From contig OZ241860.1 of NCBI GenBank assembly GCA_965203195.1, positions 3,348,001 to 3,412,000 of the forward strand: DNA of 64,000 nucleotides, written 5' to 3'. The position numbers and the translations under genes were made by a program. Under the pieces are notes generated by a model that saw only the letters and a program-made list of their open reading frames with translations, was not told the DNA's origin and searched no databases. Positions 8,291 through 17,079 of the stretch are shown one piece after another. This DNA is from Bin87 sp965203195 (GTDB lineage Bacteria; Chloroflexota; Dehalococcoidia; Lucifugimonadales; UBA3495). Each line of letters opens with the position of its first letter. The stretch's first letter is position 1.

Positions 8291-8794
8291 ATGCCGATGT
8301 TGTCGTTATACCACACCCCCCGGCGGCGGCCGGGGAAGCCGCCTTCTTTGGCCGCCCTGGCGCTGCTGGGCGTGGCTCTGTTCGCGATGGCGCTGCCCAT
8401 TGTGGGGCCGCTGGATGACCATCATTTTGCGGAGCGGACGCACACGCACCAGCATATTTACCTGGACGGACGCCCGGCGGCGCACCGCCACATCTACGAG
8501 CGTCCCGGCCATCACCGGCACCGCCACCTGGCGCCGGGGGCGCTGGCGGGCAACGCCGGAGCGCCGGCCGGCGCCGGGGCCGGCGATGGCGCCGCCCATA
8601 CCGTCTTTCTGACTTCGGGCACCGCCGGCCTGCTGCTGTCGGCGTTGTCGGCGCCCTGCCATACGGCGCCGGAGGCTCTGCGTCCGCCGGCGCCGCGCGC
8701 CGGAAACGGCAGCCCACTGGGGCGGTTCGCCAGCCCGTTCCGGCGCCTTGAAGGAGTGTGCGTAACGCCGCCGCACCGCCCGCCCGTGGTGTAA
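8291..8794 (+). CDS. His-rich membrane-anchored or secreted protein
   Basis: 167 residues. An N-terminal hydrophobic segment (LAALALLGVALFAMALPIVG) follows a basic start and is either a signal peptide or an anchor. The next ~50 residues are full of His (DDHHFAERTHTHQHIYLDG, RHIYERPGHHRHRHLAPG), suited to Zn, Cu or Ni binding, and a second hydrophobic stretch (FLTSGTAGLLLSAL) follows. It precedes another His-rich lipoprotein gene on the same strand by 59 bases, so the two probably form a metal-handling unit. No known family is recognised. The ATG at 8285 in another frame was not chosen because that frame does not give a His-rich exported protein. Confidence 0.6.
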   Translation: MPMLSLYHTPRRRPGKPPSLAALALLGVALFAMALPIVGPLDDHHFAERTHTHQHIYLDGRPAAHRHIYERPGHHRHRHLAPGALAGNAGAPAGAGAGDGAAHTVFLTSGTAGLLLSALSAPCHTAPEALRPPAPRAGNGSPLGRFASPFRRLEGVCVTPPHRPPVV

Positions 8795-8853
8795 ATCCCC
8801 TGCGTCCGGTCAACGCTCCGACCAAACCGACGACATACGGAGGATTTGCCACG

Positions 8854-10242
8854 ATGCCAGTGTTGCATAGCATAGCCGGGCGGCTGTCCGCCGCCATGGC
8901 GACAATCATCGTACTGCTGCCGCTGCTGCTGGGGGCCTGTAGCCCGGCGGCGCCGGACACGGCGCCGGGCGACAGCGCCGCCCCGTCGCCGACGGCGACG
9001 CCGGGAATGTCCAGCAGCGAGGCCCACGACGGCGAAGGCGCGCATAGCGGCGTTCCCAGCGCCGCCGCCGCGACGATCAATATGGACATCGTCAACCGGG
9101 CTACCATATTGAGGCGGGAGGATTTGCAGGTGCAGCGGGGCGACCTGGTGTCGTTGCACTTTACCAGCGACGAGCCGGGGGAGGTTCACCTGCACGGGTA
9201 CGACCTGACCGCCGCCGTGTCGCCGGATGCGCCGGGCGGGCTGACCTTTATGGCCGATACCGCCGGGGCTTTCGGGCTGAACTTTCATATATTCGCCGCC
9301 GATAATACGCCGGCGGACGGCGGCGGCAACGGGTCTGACGCCAACGGTCACGACGCCAACGGCAACGGCGCCAATGGTCACGACGGAGACAGCCACGGGC
9401 CGCTGGAATCGGAGGTTCCGGTCAGCGTGGGCATTGCCGCCACCACGGATGATGCCGGCGGCGTCAATGTTCACATCGCTACGGAGGGCTGGCGGTGGGC
9501 GCCGGAAAATGTCAACGAAGCCCACCGGCCAGGGGAAGGCCACGCCCATATTTATGTGGACGGAACGAAAATCAACCGCAGCTACGGCCCCGATTATTAC
9601 CTGTCGGGGCTGGCGGCGGGAGAGCGGCGCATCCGGGTTACGCTCAACGCCAACTCGCACCAGGAGCTGACGCGGGGCGGGCAGCCGCTGGAGGCCGCCA
9701 CTGTGGTGACCATCCCCGCAGCGGGCCATGCACACGGACAGGGGCATAATGAGGCACACGACCCGCCGGCGGCGGCGATCGATGCGGGCGCGATGTCCGT
9801 AACGGCGCAGGCGCATCCCGACCCTTTGGGGGGCTACAATTTGCAGGTTGAAGCGGCGGGGTTCGTTTTTGCGCCGGAGAACGCCGGCGGGCCGCGCCGG
9901 GACGGGCAGGGCTACGGGTCGGTGTCCATAGACGGAAGGCCGTACGCCCGGCTTTACGGCGGCTGGCACAAGCTGCCGGCGCTGGCGCCGGGGACGCACA
10001 CCATAGAGGTCAGCCTGCGCGCCAACGACGGGGCGCCCTATTACCGGGACGGGCGGCCGGTGGCGACATCGGTGAGGGTGGAAGTTCCCGAAGGGTCAGC
10101 TGAGGCTGGCGGCGGCAAGGGCCAAAGTCATAGCGACGACGGCCACGACCACAGCCACAGCCACGGCGGCAGTAACGCCGATGGCGGCGGCAGGGAGGTG
10201 GTCGCCGAGGTGCATCTGGGCAATCTGGAAGTTTATCCTTAA
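8854..10242 (+). CDS. His-rich lipoprotein with cupredoxin-like domain and duplicated metal-binding domain
   Basis: 462 residues starting at MPVLHSIAGRL, with CGGAGGA 8 bases upstream. The signal peptide ends in a lipobox (LLLGAC), so the mature protein is probably lipid-anchored. Residues ~75-155 resemble a cupredoxin-like domain (LQVQRGDLVSLHFTSDEPGE, then VHLHGYDL). Two homologous blocks of ~85 residues follow: GGVNVHIATEGWRWAPENV... and GGYNLQVEAAGFVFAPENA..., each with an 'IYVDG/VSIDG' strand, an 'RSYG/RLYG' turn and a 'G.RRIRVTL/G.HTIEVSL' strand. Linkers contain NGSDANGHDANGNGANGHDG and HSDDGHDHSHSHGG, which would chelate metals. Likely role: extracytoplasmic copper or zinc binding; this is inference. 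Confidence 0.8.
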   Translation: MPVLHSIAGRLSAAMATIIVLLPLLLGACSPAAPDTAPGDSAAPSPTATPGMSSSEAHDGEGAHSGVPSAAAATINMDIVNRATILRREDLQVQRGDLVSLHFTSDEPGEVHLHGYDLTAAVSPDAPGGLTFMADTAGAFGLNFHIFAADNTPADGGGNGSDANGHDANGNGANGHDGDSHGPLESEVPVSVGIAATTDDAGGVNVHIATEGWRWAPENVNEAHRPGEGHAHIYVDGTKINRSYGPDYYLSGLAAGERRIRVTLNANSHQELTRGGQPLEAATVVTIPAAGHAHGQGHNEAHDPPAAAIDAGAMSVTAQAHPDPLGGYNLQVEAAGFVFAPENAGGPRRDGQGYGSVSIDGRPYARLYGGWHKLPALAPGTHTIEVSLRANDGAPYYRDGRPVATSVRVEVPEGSAEAGGGKGQSHSDDGHDHSHSHGGSNADGGGREVVAEVHLGNLEVYP

Positions 10243-10729
10243 GGACGCGTCAAGGCGCGTCGTGAAATCACCCGTCGTTCCGGGTGGGGCCGGAATCCGG
10301 GGCAGACGCCTATTGCTGCGGAGCAGGCGGGGCGGATGCCCGGGTTTCGGCTTTCACCAGACTGACGGGTGATTATGCTGTGCCGCCGGAGCGACGAAAG
10401 ACGGCATTTGGCGACGCGCCTTGATTTGGGAGGAGGTTCTGGTCAGGAAGGGGGTTCCGGCGGGCGGATTGGGCATAACGCCGGGATTGGGGCGTGTCGG
10501 GCGCCGGCGGAGGCCGGAATGCAGGCGGGCGAGTGGGCGGATACGGCGGCAAATGGGGCCGATGCGGATGCGGGCTGGCGCCGGGATGGCGGGCGATTTG
10601 ACGACAATCCCGGGCGTGTCGCCCGGGCGGATGGCGGCGGCGGCGAAAACGAGGCCGGGGCGGATGCGTATCCGCCCCGGCGTCATCGCTGCCCGGAGGC
10701 GCCTTTTCCGACGCCGCCTTTCCCGGCGG
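10243..10729. other. Gene-free region with dispersed GC-rich palindromes
   Basis: No convincing gene lies between the convergent lipoprotein and citrate synthase genes. ATCACCCGTC at 10267-10276 and GACGGGTGAT at 10364-10373 form an inverted pair about 100 bases apart. GTTCCGGGTGGGGCCGGAAT and a similar CGGCGGAGGCCGGAATGCAG resemble REP-type intergenic palindromes. It may be a degraded mobile element or a structured 3' region. Confidence 0.5.
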
Positions 10730-11866
10730 CTACCGCTCGTCAATAGGCACGTATTCGCGGTCCATCGGGCCGACGTAGTGGAGGCGGGGGCGGAGCAGGA
10801 TGTTGTTTTCGTACTGCTCGATGCACTGCGCGGACCAGCCGGGGACGCGTCCCAGGGCAAAGATGGGGATAAAGAGGTCGGAGGGGATGCCCAGGAGGTG
10901 GTAGATGGAGCCGGCGTAGAAGTCCACATTGACATAGATGCCCCGCTGCCGGTAGGGGGCCATCACGTCCTCGGAGAGGTGGGTAAGGATTTGGAACCAG
11001 CGGGGGTCGCCGCGTTTTTCGCCCAGGACGCGGGAGCGTTCCCTGAGGTGGCGGGCGCGGGGATCCTCGGCCTTATAGACCCGGTGCCCGAAGCCCATAA
11101 TGCGCTCGCGGTTTTCCAGCTTGTTGCGGGCGTATTCCTCGGCGTTTTCCGGGTTGCCGATTTCCAGGGACATTTTCATTACTTCCTCGGCGGCGCCGCC
11201 GTGGGCGGGGCCTTTGAGGGCGCCTACCGCGCCGGAGACGGCGGCGTGCAGAGTGGAGTTGGTGGAAGCGGACACGCGGGCGGCGAAGGAGGAGGCGTTG
11301 ACGCCATGCTCGGCGTGCAGGATGAAGTCCACGTCCATCAGGGCGACGGTTTCGTCATCGGGCGTTTCGCCGAACAGCATATACAGAAAGTTGCCGGCGT
11401 GGTTCAGGTCGGGGTTGGGGGCGACGGGCTCCAGACCGGTGCGGAGGCGGTGGTGGGCGGCGACGACGGTGGGGGCCTGGGCGGTGAGGCGGAGGGCCTT
11501 GCGGATATTGGCCGCTTTGGAGTTGTCCTCGGATTCGTCGTCAAAGGCGGCCATGCCAATCAGCGCCGTTTGCAGCACGTCCATCGGGTGGGCGTTTTTC
11601 ACGGCGTCAATGACGGTGATGATTTGGTCGGGGATGCGGCGGCTGGCGCGCAGGTAGCCGTCCAGTTCGTTGAGCTGGGCGCGGCCGGGGAGTTCCCCGT
11701 AGAGGACGAGGTGGATGATTTCCTCGAAAGTGGATTTTTCCGCCAGATCGTGGATGTTGTACCCGCGATAGAGCAGTTTTCCGATGTCGCCGTCGATGAA
11801 GCTGGACTCGGTGGTGTCCATATAGACGTTCATCAGACCGCGATGAATTTCGGGCGTATCGGCCAT
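10730..11866 (-). CDS. gltA: Citrate synthase (short type II / 2-methylcitrate synthase-like)
   Basis: 378 residues starting at MADTPEIHRGL, with AAGGAGGA 8 bases upstream. It condenses acetyl-CoA (or propionyl-CoA) with oxaloacetate in the cytoplasm. Catalytic features: His in LHAEHGVNASSF, His in GFGHRVYKAEDPRA, and Asp in YVNVDFYAGSIYH. Substrate-binding segments GALKGPAHGGAAEEV and SAQCIEQYENN are intact. The length and start (YRGYNIHDLAEKSTFEE) fit the short citrate/2-methylcitrate synthase form. No methylcitrate dehydratase or methylisocitrate lyase gene is nearby, so citrate synthase is the simpler call. It is transcribed alone, divergent to nothing close by. Confidence 0.93.
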   Translation of the reverse strand: MADTPEIHRGLMNVYMDTTESSFIDGDIGKLLYRGYNIHDLAEKSTFEEIIHLVLYGELPGRAQLNELDGYLRASRRIPDQIITVIDAVKNAHPMDVLQTALIGMAAFDDESEDNSKAANIRKALRLTAQAPTVVAAHHRLRTGLEPVAPNPDLNHAGNFLYMLFGETPDDETVALMDVDFILHAEHGVNASSFAARVSASTNSTLHAAVSGAVGALKGPAHGGAAEEVMKMSLEIGNPENAEEYARNKLENRERIMGFGHRVYKAEDPRARHLRERSRVLGEKRGDPRWFQILTHLSEDVMAPYRQRGIYVNVDFYAGSIYHLLGIPSDLFIPIFALGRVPGWSAQCIEQYENNILLRPRLHYVGPMDREYVPIDER

Positions 11867-12087
11867 CAGTGTCCTCCTTGGCGCCGGGGCGGCGCAGTGC
11901 GCGTATGGGCCCCGCTGGCGCCGGCGGTTATGTCCATTCCGGCGGCGGATATGGTAGCATTGGCGCCGCCCCCGGTCAACCGAAAGCCGACGGGCGTCGG
12001 CAGGCGTCGGGGACGGGAACGGCGGGTGAAGCGACAACGGCAGTGGCAGTGGCGGCGTCCGGGGCGGTAGGGGAACGCGGACCGGCC

Positions 12088-13284
12088 CTAGAAGTTGTAG
12101 GGCGTCCAGGGTTGGTAGCGGACGGCGAACATCCGGTCGGCGCGCCACAGGGCGCCCGGTTGTCGTTCCTCAACCAGGCCGGCCCGGGCCAGGGCGGAGA
12201 ATCCGGCGGCGCCCAGGTAGGCGGTGGCCAGGGCGGATACCGTCAGCGTCAAATCGGGCGCGGCGTCGGTAGGGCGGCAGGCGGCGGCGTCAGGGGAGCC
12301 TTCCAGCTCAAAGCGGCCGGCGTTCCAGGGGCACATTTCGTCGCGCACTTCCAGGGTCAGGCGGGCGCTTTCCGAATAACGGCGCCGGGGCAGGGCGGCG
12401 GCGACATCTACAATCCGCAGCCACAGGCCGTCGCGTGTGGAGCGTTGCAGGCGGCGGGGGTCGGCCAGCGCCCAGGGCAGGGGGTCGTCGACCGGGCGTT
12501 TGACGGCCTCCGTGCGGCGCACCAGGTCGATGTCAAAGCAGAACCGCCACAGGGCCAGGTTGGCGGCGTTGGTGGCGGCCATCAGTTCATTGACGATGAG
12601 AACGCCGTCGCCGGTGGCGCGATAGACGGCATAGCCGTCGATGCGCCCGCTGTCCGCATAATAGGCGACATAGAACAGCCCGCCGCGGCCGCCCTGCCGG
12701 TGTTCGGGGGCCTGGGCGTCGCGCTGCCAGTGGTGCATGGCCCGCTGGAAAACGGCGGGACGGCCCTCGGAGCTGCGCCGGAAAACTTCCGGCAGTTCGG
12801 TGACAATATCGGCGGGGTCGACGAAGGCGACGCGGCCGGGGCTGTTATGGGGCCGGGCGTAGGCGTTGTGCTGGCGTTCAATGCTCCATTGTTCGTACAG
12901 GGAGGCGATGCCGTAGCCGAAGCGCCCGTAGATGAGGCTTTCGGTGGCGAACAGGGCGGCCAGGGATTCGCCGCGCCGGTGGATGTCGTTGATTTGATGG
13001 CGCATCATGCGGGTGAGGACGCCCTGGCGGGTGTGGGTGGGCTGCACGGATACGTTGGAGACGCCGGCGACCACGGCGGTGGCTCCCGGAATGGACATTT
13101 CCAGGCGGTGGGAATGGGCACCGCCGATGATGTTGTCGCCCTCAAAGACGGCGATGGTGCGGGCCAGGTCGAAGTGGGGCCGCAGCGCTTCCGGGTCGTC
13201 GGCCAGACGGTTGCTGTGCGCCCGGGATTCCGCCCGCAGCCAAGGCTCGAATTCCTCGGGCGTGACCGTCCTTAATTCCTGCAT
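12088..13284 (-). CDS. Eis-like GNAT N-acetyltransferase
   Basis: 398 residues starting at MQELRTVTPEE. The upstream in-frame extension was rejected because it translates the tRNA. The architecture is that of Eis-type enzymes: an N-terminal GNAT domain with the acetyl-CoA loop VQPTHTRQGVLTRMMRHQI (Q/R-x-x-G/A-like V-x-P-x-x-R-x-x-G), a second degenerate GNAT domain (GGLFYVAYYADSGRIDGYAV), and a C-terminal SCP2-like domain (RLTLEVRDEMCPWNAGRFEL, LTLTVSALATAYLGAAG). The last residues (MFAVRYQPWTPYNF) fit the free C-terminal carboxylate used in catalysis by Eis. Likely acetylates amines; the physiological substrate is unknown. Confidence 0.88.
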   Translation of the reverse strand: MQELRTVTPEEFEPWLRAESRAHSNRLADDPEALRPHFDLARTIAVFEGDNIIGGAHSHRLEMSIPGATAVVAGVSNVSVQPTHTRQGVLTRMMRHQINDIHRRGESLAALFATESLIYGRFGYGIASLYEQWSIERQHNAYARPHNSPGRVAFVDPADIVTELPEVFRRSSEGRPAVFQRAMHHWQRDAQAPEHRQGGRGGLFYVAYYADSGRIDGYAVYRATGDGVLIVNELMAATNAANLALWRFCFDIDLVRRTEAVKRPVDDPLPWALADPRRLQRSTRDGLWLRIVDVAAALPRRRYSESARLTLEVRDEMCPWNAGRFELEGSPDAAACRPTDAAPDLTLTVSALATAYLGAAGFSALARAGLVEERQPGALWRADRMFAVRYQPWTPYNF

Positions 13285-13415
13285 GGGCCTGCTGCTCTCC
13301 CGTCGGGCGTTCCGTTGGTCTCGTCCGGCTGGCGCAATATGACGATGGCGGTTGTGATGGGGCGACGCGACGACGCCCTCCCGGCCCGGCGCTGTTTTGC
13401 CGGCGAGGGGATGGA

Positions 13416-13491
13416 TGGTGGGCCCGACAGGATTCGAACCTGTGACCGGCCGATTATGAGTCGGCAGCTCTAACCACTGAGCTACGGGCCC
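13416..13491 (-). tRNA. tRNA with anticodon CAU (elongator Met or lysidine-type Ile2), CCA encoded
   Basis: A 76-base cloverleaf including an encoded CCA. Acceptor GGGCCCG pairs with CGGGCCC; D arm GCTC-AGTGGTTA-GAGC; anticodon stem GCCGA/TCGGC with loop CTCATAA; T arm ACAGG-TTCGAAT-CCTGT; discriminator A. The fully paired G1-C72 and the lack of three consecutive G-C pairs in the anticodon stem exclude initiator tRNA. The GCCGACTCATAATCGGC arm is Ile2-like, while the T arm resembles elongator Met, so identity between the two is open. Confidence 0.97.
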
Positions 13492-13561
13492 GCGGCGCAT
13501 TGGCTGGCATTAAGGTTAGCCGCCGGCGCCCGAATCGTCAAATCGCCAAATCGCCAAATCG

Positions 13562-14914
13562 TCAAATCCCCAGTCGTTCCTTGTAATCGGGGTCCCATTC
13601 CGCCAGCTGCCCCCTGGCGACCAGTTCCTGGGGGGCAAGGACAGGCGAGGGTTCGCCGCTGGTGGGCACGGTGGCGATCAGGCCGTCATCGGACCAGCGG
13701 CTCACTACGGATGGCGGGTGGCCCAGCAGTCCTTCCAGCAGCGCCCGGTTGTGCTGGCCGAAGGCGGGGGCCGGCCCCCGTATGGCCAGCGGGGTTTGGG
13801 ACATCCGGTAGGGGCGGCCCATCAGGAAGCGCGGGCCGATGCCGCGTTCCGGGGGGTATTCAACCCGTTCCAGGAAGTTGCGGCTGCGGTATTGGGGGTC
13901 AAAATGAACCTCTTTGCCGCTCAACACGGGGCCGGCGGCAATGCCGTGGGCTTGCAGCAGATGCATCAGGTCGTACTTGTCCTGCGGGCGCGTCCAGTGG
14001 GCAATGGCCTCGTCAATTTCATCGTGCCGTTCCTGCCGGCCGGCCAGGGTATTCAGTTGGGCGTCCGCCGCCCATTCGCCGCGTTCCAGCAGACGGCAGA
14101 GGGTCTGCCACTGGCGGGTGTCCGCTATGGAGAGGGCCAGCCACTGGTCGTTGCCGGCGGCCGGGTAGGCGCCCTGGGGGGCGCGGTAGGGATGGCGGTT
14201 GCCGATGCGGGCGCCTTCGCGTCCGTTGACGATGGCGTCCATAAGATATTCGGAGAGGAACATTACGCCGGCCTGGTACATACCGATGTCCACCCACTGG
14301 CCGCGGCCGGTGCGGTTGCGGTAGCGGAGGGCGGCGCCGATGGCGAACATGGCGCTCCAGGTGGAGAGGAAGTCGACGAAGGAGCGGCCGGCTTTGGAGG
14401 GTTCCGCGCCGGGGTAGCCGGTGATCCAGCAGTGGCCGTGGGTGCCTTCCTGGGTGGTGGCCTGCGCCGGATAGGATGAATAGGGGCCGTCGCCGTGTCC
14501 GTAGCCAGTGTTGGAGATCATTATGATGTCGGGGCGCAGCTGGCGGAGATTGGGGTAGTCCAGTTCCCAGCGGCGCATCACGCGGGGGGTGAAGTTTTCC
14601 ATTACCACGTCGCTGACCATCACCAGGTCGCGGAAAATGCGGCGGCCTTCGGCGCGGGACAGGTCCAAGGCCAGGGATTGCTTGCCGCGGTTGAGCAGCT
14701 GGTAGGTGGAGGGCCGGTTCCACCAGTCCTCGCCCGGTTCGTTGTCGGGGAATGTGCCGTAGAGACCGCCGCCGCGGGTGATGTCCGGGCGTCCCGGTCC
14801 CTCGATTTTGATGACCTCGGCGCCGAGGTCGGCCAGCTGGCCGCCGGTGTAGGGCAGGGCGAAGACGTAGGTGGAATCCAGCACGCGGATCCTGTCCAGG
14901 GGCAGGGGGGGCAT
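13562..14914 (-). CDS. CaiB/BaiF family (class III) CoA-transferase, catalytic Asp present
   Basis: 450 residues, typical length. It would move CoA between carboxylic acids through an aspartyl-CoA intermediate. The N-terminal Rossmann region is LDSTYVFALPYTGGQLADLG followed by AEVIKIEGP. LALDLSRAEGRRIF and VMENFTPRVMRRWELDY are hallmark segments. The catalytic Asp is probably in GRSFVDFLSTW, which aligns with G-x-x-x-D-Y-x-x-G of formyl-CoA transferase. GRGQWVDIGMYQAG and the C-terminal GQHNRALLEGLLG also fit. GGAG sits about 9 bases upstream of the ATG. It is followed on the same strand by a Uma2 gene and a second CaiB gene upstream. Substrate unknown. Confidence 0.92.
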   Translation of the reverse strand: MPPLPLDRIRVLDSTYVFALPYTGGQLADLGAEVIKIEGPGRPDITRGGGLYGTFPDNEPGEDWWNRPSTYQLLNRGKQSLALDLSRAEGRRIFRDLVMVSDVVMENFTPRVMRRWELDYPNLRQLRPDIIMISNTGYGHGDGPYSSYPAQATTQEGTHGHCWITGYPGAEPSKAGRSFVDFLSTWSAMFAIGAALRYRNRTGRGQWVDIGMYQAGVMFLSEYLMDAIVNGREGARIGNRHPYRAPQGAYPAAGNDQWLALSIADTRQWQTLCRLLERGEWAADAQLNTLAGRQERHDEIDEAIAHWTRPQDKYDLMHLLQAHGIAAGPVLSGKEVHFDPQYRSRNFLERVEYPPERGIGPRFLMGRPYRMSQTPLAIRGPAPAFGQHNRALLEGLLGHPPSVVSRWSDDGLIATVPTSGEPSPVLAPQELVARGQLAEWDPDYKERLGI

Positions 14915-14949
14915 TGTGACAACTCCGCAGGGGGGTTGGCGGGCGGCGG

Positions 14950-15843
14950 TTACAGCTGCTGGCGGCGCAGGCGTTCCTCCAGCTCCCGGATGCGGGCCTC
15001 GGCGGCGGCGCGGGCGGCCTGTTCGTCGTGCAGCTGCGCTTCCATCAACTGCCGCGCGGCCTGCTCATCGTGCAACTGCGCTTCCGTCGACTGCCGCGTC
15101 TGCTGCTCGGCGCTCAAATGCCGGTGCGTGTAGGCGAGCTGTTCGTTGGCGATCTGCAATGACGCTTCCGATACCGCCAGCCGGCCCTCTACCAGGGATA
15201 TATCGCACAGGTAGCGTTCCGTCTTGCGGTCGTAAAAGCGCAGGTTGCTGTCATCGTCCACATCCCAGTCCCACGCGGGATGCCAGCAGAGGCACAAGTC
15301 CAGCATCGGGCTGTAGCCCCAGAGCATACCGTCCGGTTCCCGGTGTATGGGGCGATCCCGGTACACCCCCGGCGCGGTCATTTCGTCGCCGGCGATGGCG
15401 TAGCCGTAGTAGTCGCCGCCGGTGGGGTCGACCCGCCAGGATTCGCCGATGCCCAGTTCGGCGTACAGGCGGCGCTTGAACCCGGTATCCCGCGCGTGGG
15501 TGGACGGGGAGGCCACTTCCAGCACGAAATCCGGCGGCTTGCCGGCTTCCCAAAAGATGTACCCGTTGCGGGCGCGGATGGCGGGGACATCCACATCAAA
15601 GGCCACCAGCAGGTCGGGTTCAAATTTGCGGTTCATATCGTAGCGGTCGTAATAGACGATGCCGGCGCTGGTCACCAGGGTGTTGGGCTGGGCGCGGAAG
15701 TGGCGGGCGACGAAGTAGCCGGTTTTGGCGATGGTAGGGGCTTGCAGCATATCCCAGGGTTCCGGGTCGGGGCAGACGAAGTCGTCGGGCAGGGTGATGG
15801 GGATGCGGGCGGTTTCGGGCTGAGGCTGGGGTTGGGTGGTCAT
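14950..15843 (-). CDS. Uma2-family PD-(D/E)XK nuclease-like protein with C-terminal coiled coil
   Basis: 297 residues. The Uma2 domain (about 25-210) carries the restriction-endonuclease-like core: FEPDLLVAFD supplies the first acid and PDFVLEVASPST the E-V-A/S motif, with RRLYAELGIGESWRVDP after it, as in this family. Residues ~225-297 form a coiled coil with a repeated EAQLHDEQAAR unit. Uma2 proteins are abundant in Chloroflexota and cyanobacteria and have been proposed to be mobile-element or defence nucleases; function is unproven. It lies between two CaiB genes on the same strand with short gaps (24-35 bases), so all three may share a transcript. Confidence 0.9.
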   Translation of the reverse strand: MTTQPQPQPETARIPITLPDDFVCPDPEPWDMLQAPTIAKTGYFVARHFRAQPNTLVTSAGIVYYDRYDMNRKFEPDLLVAFDVDVPAIRARNGYIFWEAGKPPDFVLEVASPSTHARDTGFKRRLYAELGIGESWRVDPTGGDYYGYAIAGDEMTAPGVYRDRPIHREPDGMLWGYSPMLDLCLCWHPAWDWDVDDDSNLRFYDRKTERYLCDISLVEGRLAVSEASLQIANEQLAYTHRHLSAEQQTRQSTEAQLHDEQAARQLMEAQLHDEQAARAAAEARIRELEERLRRQQL

Positions 15844-15867
15844 AGCGGCGTGCCTCCGCTGGGTCGG

Positions 15868-17079
15868 TCAGATGACATTATGGTGGCGCATTGCCGACAG
15901 TTCCGTCCGATTATAGCCCAGCCCTGCGGAGTACACCTCGGCGTTGTGCTGCCCCAGCAGGGGGGCGGGCATCCGCAGTTGGTAGCCGGACGGCGACATA
16001 CGGAACAGCTCGGCGGGCACTTTGACCCGCCCGATGACGGGATGTTCCGTTTCCCGGTAGAACTGCCGGGATTCCAGCTGGGGGCATTCCGCCAGCTCCA
16101 GGGGCGTTTGCACCAGCCCGAACAGCATCCGTTTTTCGGCCGCTTTGGGGAACAATTCCCACTTTTCGCGGTCGCGGATGGCGGCCAGGACGATGTCGTC
16201 CATAGCGGCGGCGTTGCGGACGCGCTGGGCGCGGTCGGCGAAGCGGGGTTCCAGCAGCTCCGGCGTTTCAAAGAAGTCGGCGATGTCCTCCCAGGAGGCG
16301 CCGCCGCCGGCCTGGACGATGATCCAGCCGTCCTGGCAGGGCATAGGGTTTTCCCACATCGCGCCGGGCGGGCGGCGGATTTGCGAAGCGCCGATGAAGG
16401 GGTAGATGGTTTGGGTGGCCATCATTGTAGAAGCGACGCATTCGGTGACCGAAACGTCGATATGCTGGCCCACGCCGTGCCGTTCCTGGGCGAACAGGGC
16501 CATTGCGGTGGCGCCGGCGCCGAACAGCCCGCCCTGGTACTGGGCCTGAAAGCCGCCGTGCTTCAGGGGCGGGCGGCCCTGCACCCCGCTGATGCCCATT
16601 ACCATACCCATAGCGTAGGAAACGATTTCGGCGCCGGCGTACTGGCGATAAGGCCCGCTCTGCCCGAAGGGGGTTATGGAAGTCAGCGTCAGACGGGGGT
16701 TGACCGCCGACAGGCCGGCGTAGCCGATGCCCAAGTCGTCCAGGTAGCCCGGACGACAGGTTTCAATTACCAGGTCAACATAGGGTATCAGCTCGCGGAG
16801 GATGCGGCGGCCGGCGGCGGATTGCAGGTTGAGGGTGACGCCTTTTTTGTTCAGGTTGAGGATGAGGAAGAACAGGCTTTTTTCCGGGTGGGGGTCGTCG
16901 TGGTAGAAGGGGCCGATGCGGCGCATTGCGGAGCCGTCCGGGGGTTCCACTTTCAGCACGTCGGCGCCGTAGTCGGCCAGCAGCCGGGCGCAGAAAGAGC
17001 CGGCGATGTCCGCGCTGAGATCCAGGACTTTGATGCCCGTCAGCGGGCCGTCCACGCCAGTATCCAGTTCCAGATCCAT
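15868..17079 (-). CDS. CaiB/BaiF family CoA-transferase lacking the catalytic Asp
   Basis: 403 residues starting at MDLELDTGVDG; the longer frame upstream has no ribosome site and is low-complexity. Family segments: LSADIAGSFCARLLADYG, ADVLKVEPPDGS, GVTLNLQSAAGRRILRELI, GVGQHIDVSVTECV, LLGQHNAEVYSAGLGY. When GGFQAQYQGGLFGAG is aligned with the catalytic G-x-x-x-D-Y-x-x-G segment, the Asp position holds Gln. It may be inactive, regulatory, or a subunit of a heteromer with its CaiB neighbour. It is probably the first gene of the CaiB-Uma2-CaiB run. Confidence 0.88.
   Translation of the reverse strand: MDLELDTGVDGPLTGIKVLDLSADIAGSFCARLLADYGADVLKVEPPDGSAMRRIGPFYHDDPHPEKSLFFLILNLNKKGVTLNLQSAAGRRILRELIPYVDLVIETCRPGYLDDLGIGYAGLSAVNPRLTLTSITPFGQSGPYRQYAGAEIVSYAMGMVMGISGVQGRPPLKHGGFQAQYQGGLFGAGATAMALFAQERHGVGQHIDVSVTECVASTMMATQTIYPFIGASQIRRPPGAMWENPMPCQDGWIIVQAGGGASWEDIADFFETPELLEPRFADRAQRVRNAAAMDDIVLAAIRDREKWELFPKAAEKRMLFGLVQTPLELAECPQLESRQFYRETEHPVIGRVKVPAELFRMSPSGYQLRMPAPLLGQHNAEVYSAGLGYNRTELSAMRHHNVI

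Noticed and set aside
10421..13275. Long plus-strand frames over citrate synthase and the acetyltransferase
   Set aside because: Both are antisense shadows of well-supported minus-strand genes; GC bias keeps the complementary frames open.
13285..13500. N-terminal extension of the acetyltransferase (MRRGPVAQWLE...)
   Set aside because: This is the translation of the tRNA gene and its flank; the real start is the ATG at 13284.
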